From Clostridia bacterium (GTDB lineage Bacteria; Bacillota; Clostridia; Oscillospirales; CAG-272), in the NCBI GenBank assembly GCA_017624795.1, contig JAGAMJ010000119.1:1-6293 (forward strand): DNA of 6,293 nucleotides, in the 5' to 3' direction. The notes under the pieces were generated by a model. It worked only from the letters and a program-made list of their open reading frames with translations, was not told the DNA's origin and did not search any database. Positions 5,440 through 6,293 of this stretch are shown here, piece after piece. Every line of letters starts with the position of its first letter. The stretch's first letter is position 1. A program made the position numbers and the translations under genes.

Positions 5440-6293
5440 ATGCATCAGACAAATCATGCGCTTTTGGGCATTGACATCGGCTCAACCACGGCAAAGGTGG
5501 TATTGCAGCAAAACGGTGTTATCACTTATCAATGCTACGAGCGTCATTTTTCTCAGGTACGAACAAAAACATTGGAAATTCTGGAACGCTTGAAGGATCA
5601 GATCGGCGATCAGCCCTTGAAGGTCGCGATCTCGGGCTCGGCGGGGCTTGGACTTGCGAAAGCCGCAGAGCTGCCCTTCGTGCAGGAGGTCTTTGCCACG
5701 GGTGAGACCGTCCGCCGCTTGCAGCCCGACACCAACGTGGTGGTGGAGCTTGGCGGCGAGGACGCCAAGGTCATTTTCTTCGACGGCGGCACCGACGAGC
5801 GTATGAACGGCTCGTGCGCGGGCGGCACGGGTGCCTTCATCGACCAGATGGCAACGCTGCTTGACCTCACGGTCGAGGAAATGGACGAGCTTTCCTTGCA
5901 GGCAGAGCGCATCTATCCCATCGCGTCGCGCTGCGGCGTGTTCGCCAAAACCGACATACAGCCCCTACTCAATCAGGGTGCAGCCAAAGCGGATATCGCC
6001 GCCAGCATCTTCCGCGCGGTGGTCAATCAGACCATTGCGGGGTTAGCCCAAGGCCGCCGCATCGCGGGCAAGGTCATGTTCCTCGGCGGGCCGCTTTCCT
6101 TTAATATGGGGCTGCGCAAGCAATTTTTGCACGTGTTAAAGCTTGAGGGTGAGAATGCGATCTTCCCCGACTATGCCAGAGTTTCGGTGGCGCTGGGCGC
6201 TGCCTTTTACGCGTCTTCCCTGTCCGAGAGCTTTACCTATGAGGATCTGCTCGATCGCATCTCGTCGGCAACGGCAACGGCGGTCAACACGGC
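5440..6293 (+). CDS. Acyl-CoA dehydratase activase-like ATPase, BcrAD/BadFG family (3'-truncated by window edge)
   Basis: This is the N-terminal 284 residues of an ASKHA-fold ATPase related to HgdC/CompA, the activators that pass an ATP-driven electron to 2-hydroxyacyl-CoA dehydratases through a [4Fe-4S] cluster shared by a dimer. The phosphate-1 motif is GIDIGSTTAKVV (10-21). ISGSAGLGLA (64-73) and ELGGEDAKV (103-111) follow. The cluster cysteines are Cys126 in NGSCAGGTGAFIDQMA and Cys165 in IASRCGVFAKTDIQPLL. They are 39 residues apart, as I recall for Cys127 and Cys166 of CompA. The adenosine-side motif is FLGGPL (214-219), and VALGAAFYAS (250-259) closes the first ASKHA domain. YERHFSQV and IYPIASRCGVFAKTD resemble the long (about 1400-residue) multidomain members rather than the 260-residue HgdC. 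The frame is still open at 6293, which also suggests the long form. Its substrate is unknown; no dehydratase gene is visible. Codon use matches the neighbours. Confidence 0.93.
   Translation, partial: MHQTNHALLGIDIGSTTAKVVLQQNGVITYQCYERHFSQVRTKTLEILERLKDQIGDQPLKVAISGSAGLGLAKAAELPFVQEVFATGETVRRLQPDTNVVVELGGEDAKVIFFDGGTDERMNGSCAGGTGAFIDQMATLLDLTVEEMDELSLQAERIYPIASRCGVFAKTDIQPLLNQGAAKADIAASIFRAVVNQTIAGLAQGRRIAGKVMFLGGPLSFNMGLRKQFLHVLKLEGENAIFPDYARVSVALGAAFYASSLSESFTYEDLLDRISSATATAVNT

Noticed and set aside
5410..5442. ATG 5410 as the start of the activase gene
   Set aside because: It is in frame, but the purines before it are too close and it lies within the inverted repeat. ATG 5440 has GGAG at a 6-base spacing and fits the family N-terminus.
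1..6293. CRISPR arrays, tRNA or rRNA genes, transposase genes, toxin-antitoxin or defence genes
   Set aside because: No regularly spaced repeats, cloverleaf, rRNA signature or such protein motifs were seen. Apart from 5263-5439, the window is filled by five housekeeping or metabolic genes.

Overview
The window is a short stretch of a bacterial chromosome, with every convincing gene on the + strand. The proteins most resemble those of Clostridia (Bacillota), plausibly an anaerobic gut-type Oscillospirales or Christensenellales relative. This placement rests on the gene order (rplI-dnaB-tilS-ftsH), the GC-rich third positions, and the presence of an oxygen-sensitive 2-hydroxyacyl-CoA dehydratase activase family protein. 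No taxonomic marker settles it.

Layout. Positions 1-409 hold the end of rplI (ribosomal protein L9); its first dozen or so codons lie outside the window. Five bases later comes dnaB (415-1785, replicative helicase). It overlaps tilS (1785-3149, tRNA(Ile2) lysidine synthetase) in a TGATG stop/start. After a 14-base gap with the best Shine-Dalgarno in the window, ftsH follows (3164-5262, membrane AAA+ zinc protease). These four genes look like one housekeeping operon. The hpt gene often found between tilS and ftsH in Firmicutes is absent. The ftsH frame is broken by a one-base deficit at 4757-4759, so it reads as two overlapping frames, 3164-4780 and about 4759-5262. An AT-rich island inside tilS (about 2831-2910) carries a perfect extended -10 box and could be an internal promoter for ftsH.

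The only sizeable gap (5263-5439) is full of structure. It has a 10-bp GC-rich hairpin followed by ten A residues, then a roughly 100-base multi-step inverted repeat built around a perfect 14-bp stem. A 10-base direct repeat, TCAGCAAAAA, brackets both. This looks like a palindromic repeat or MITE-like element, or a structured RNA, rather than a plain terminator.

From 5440 to the window end runs the start of a large ASKHA-fold ATPase of the BcrAD/BadFG (HgdC-like) family, with both iron-sulfur cysteines. Its length and any dehydratase partner lie outside the window.

Functionally, the first four genes cover translation (L9), replication (DnaB), tRNA decoding of AUA codons (TilS) and membrane protein quality control (FtsH). 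The last gene is a separate anaerobic redox or metabolic unit. I did not find a convincing new multi-gene system. The points most worth checking are the ftsH frameshift, the palindromic intergenic element and the internal tilS promoter.
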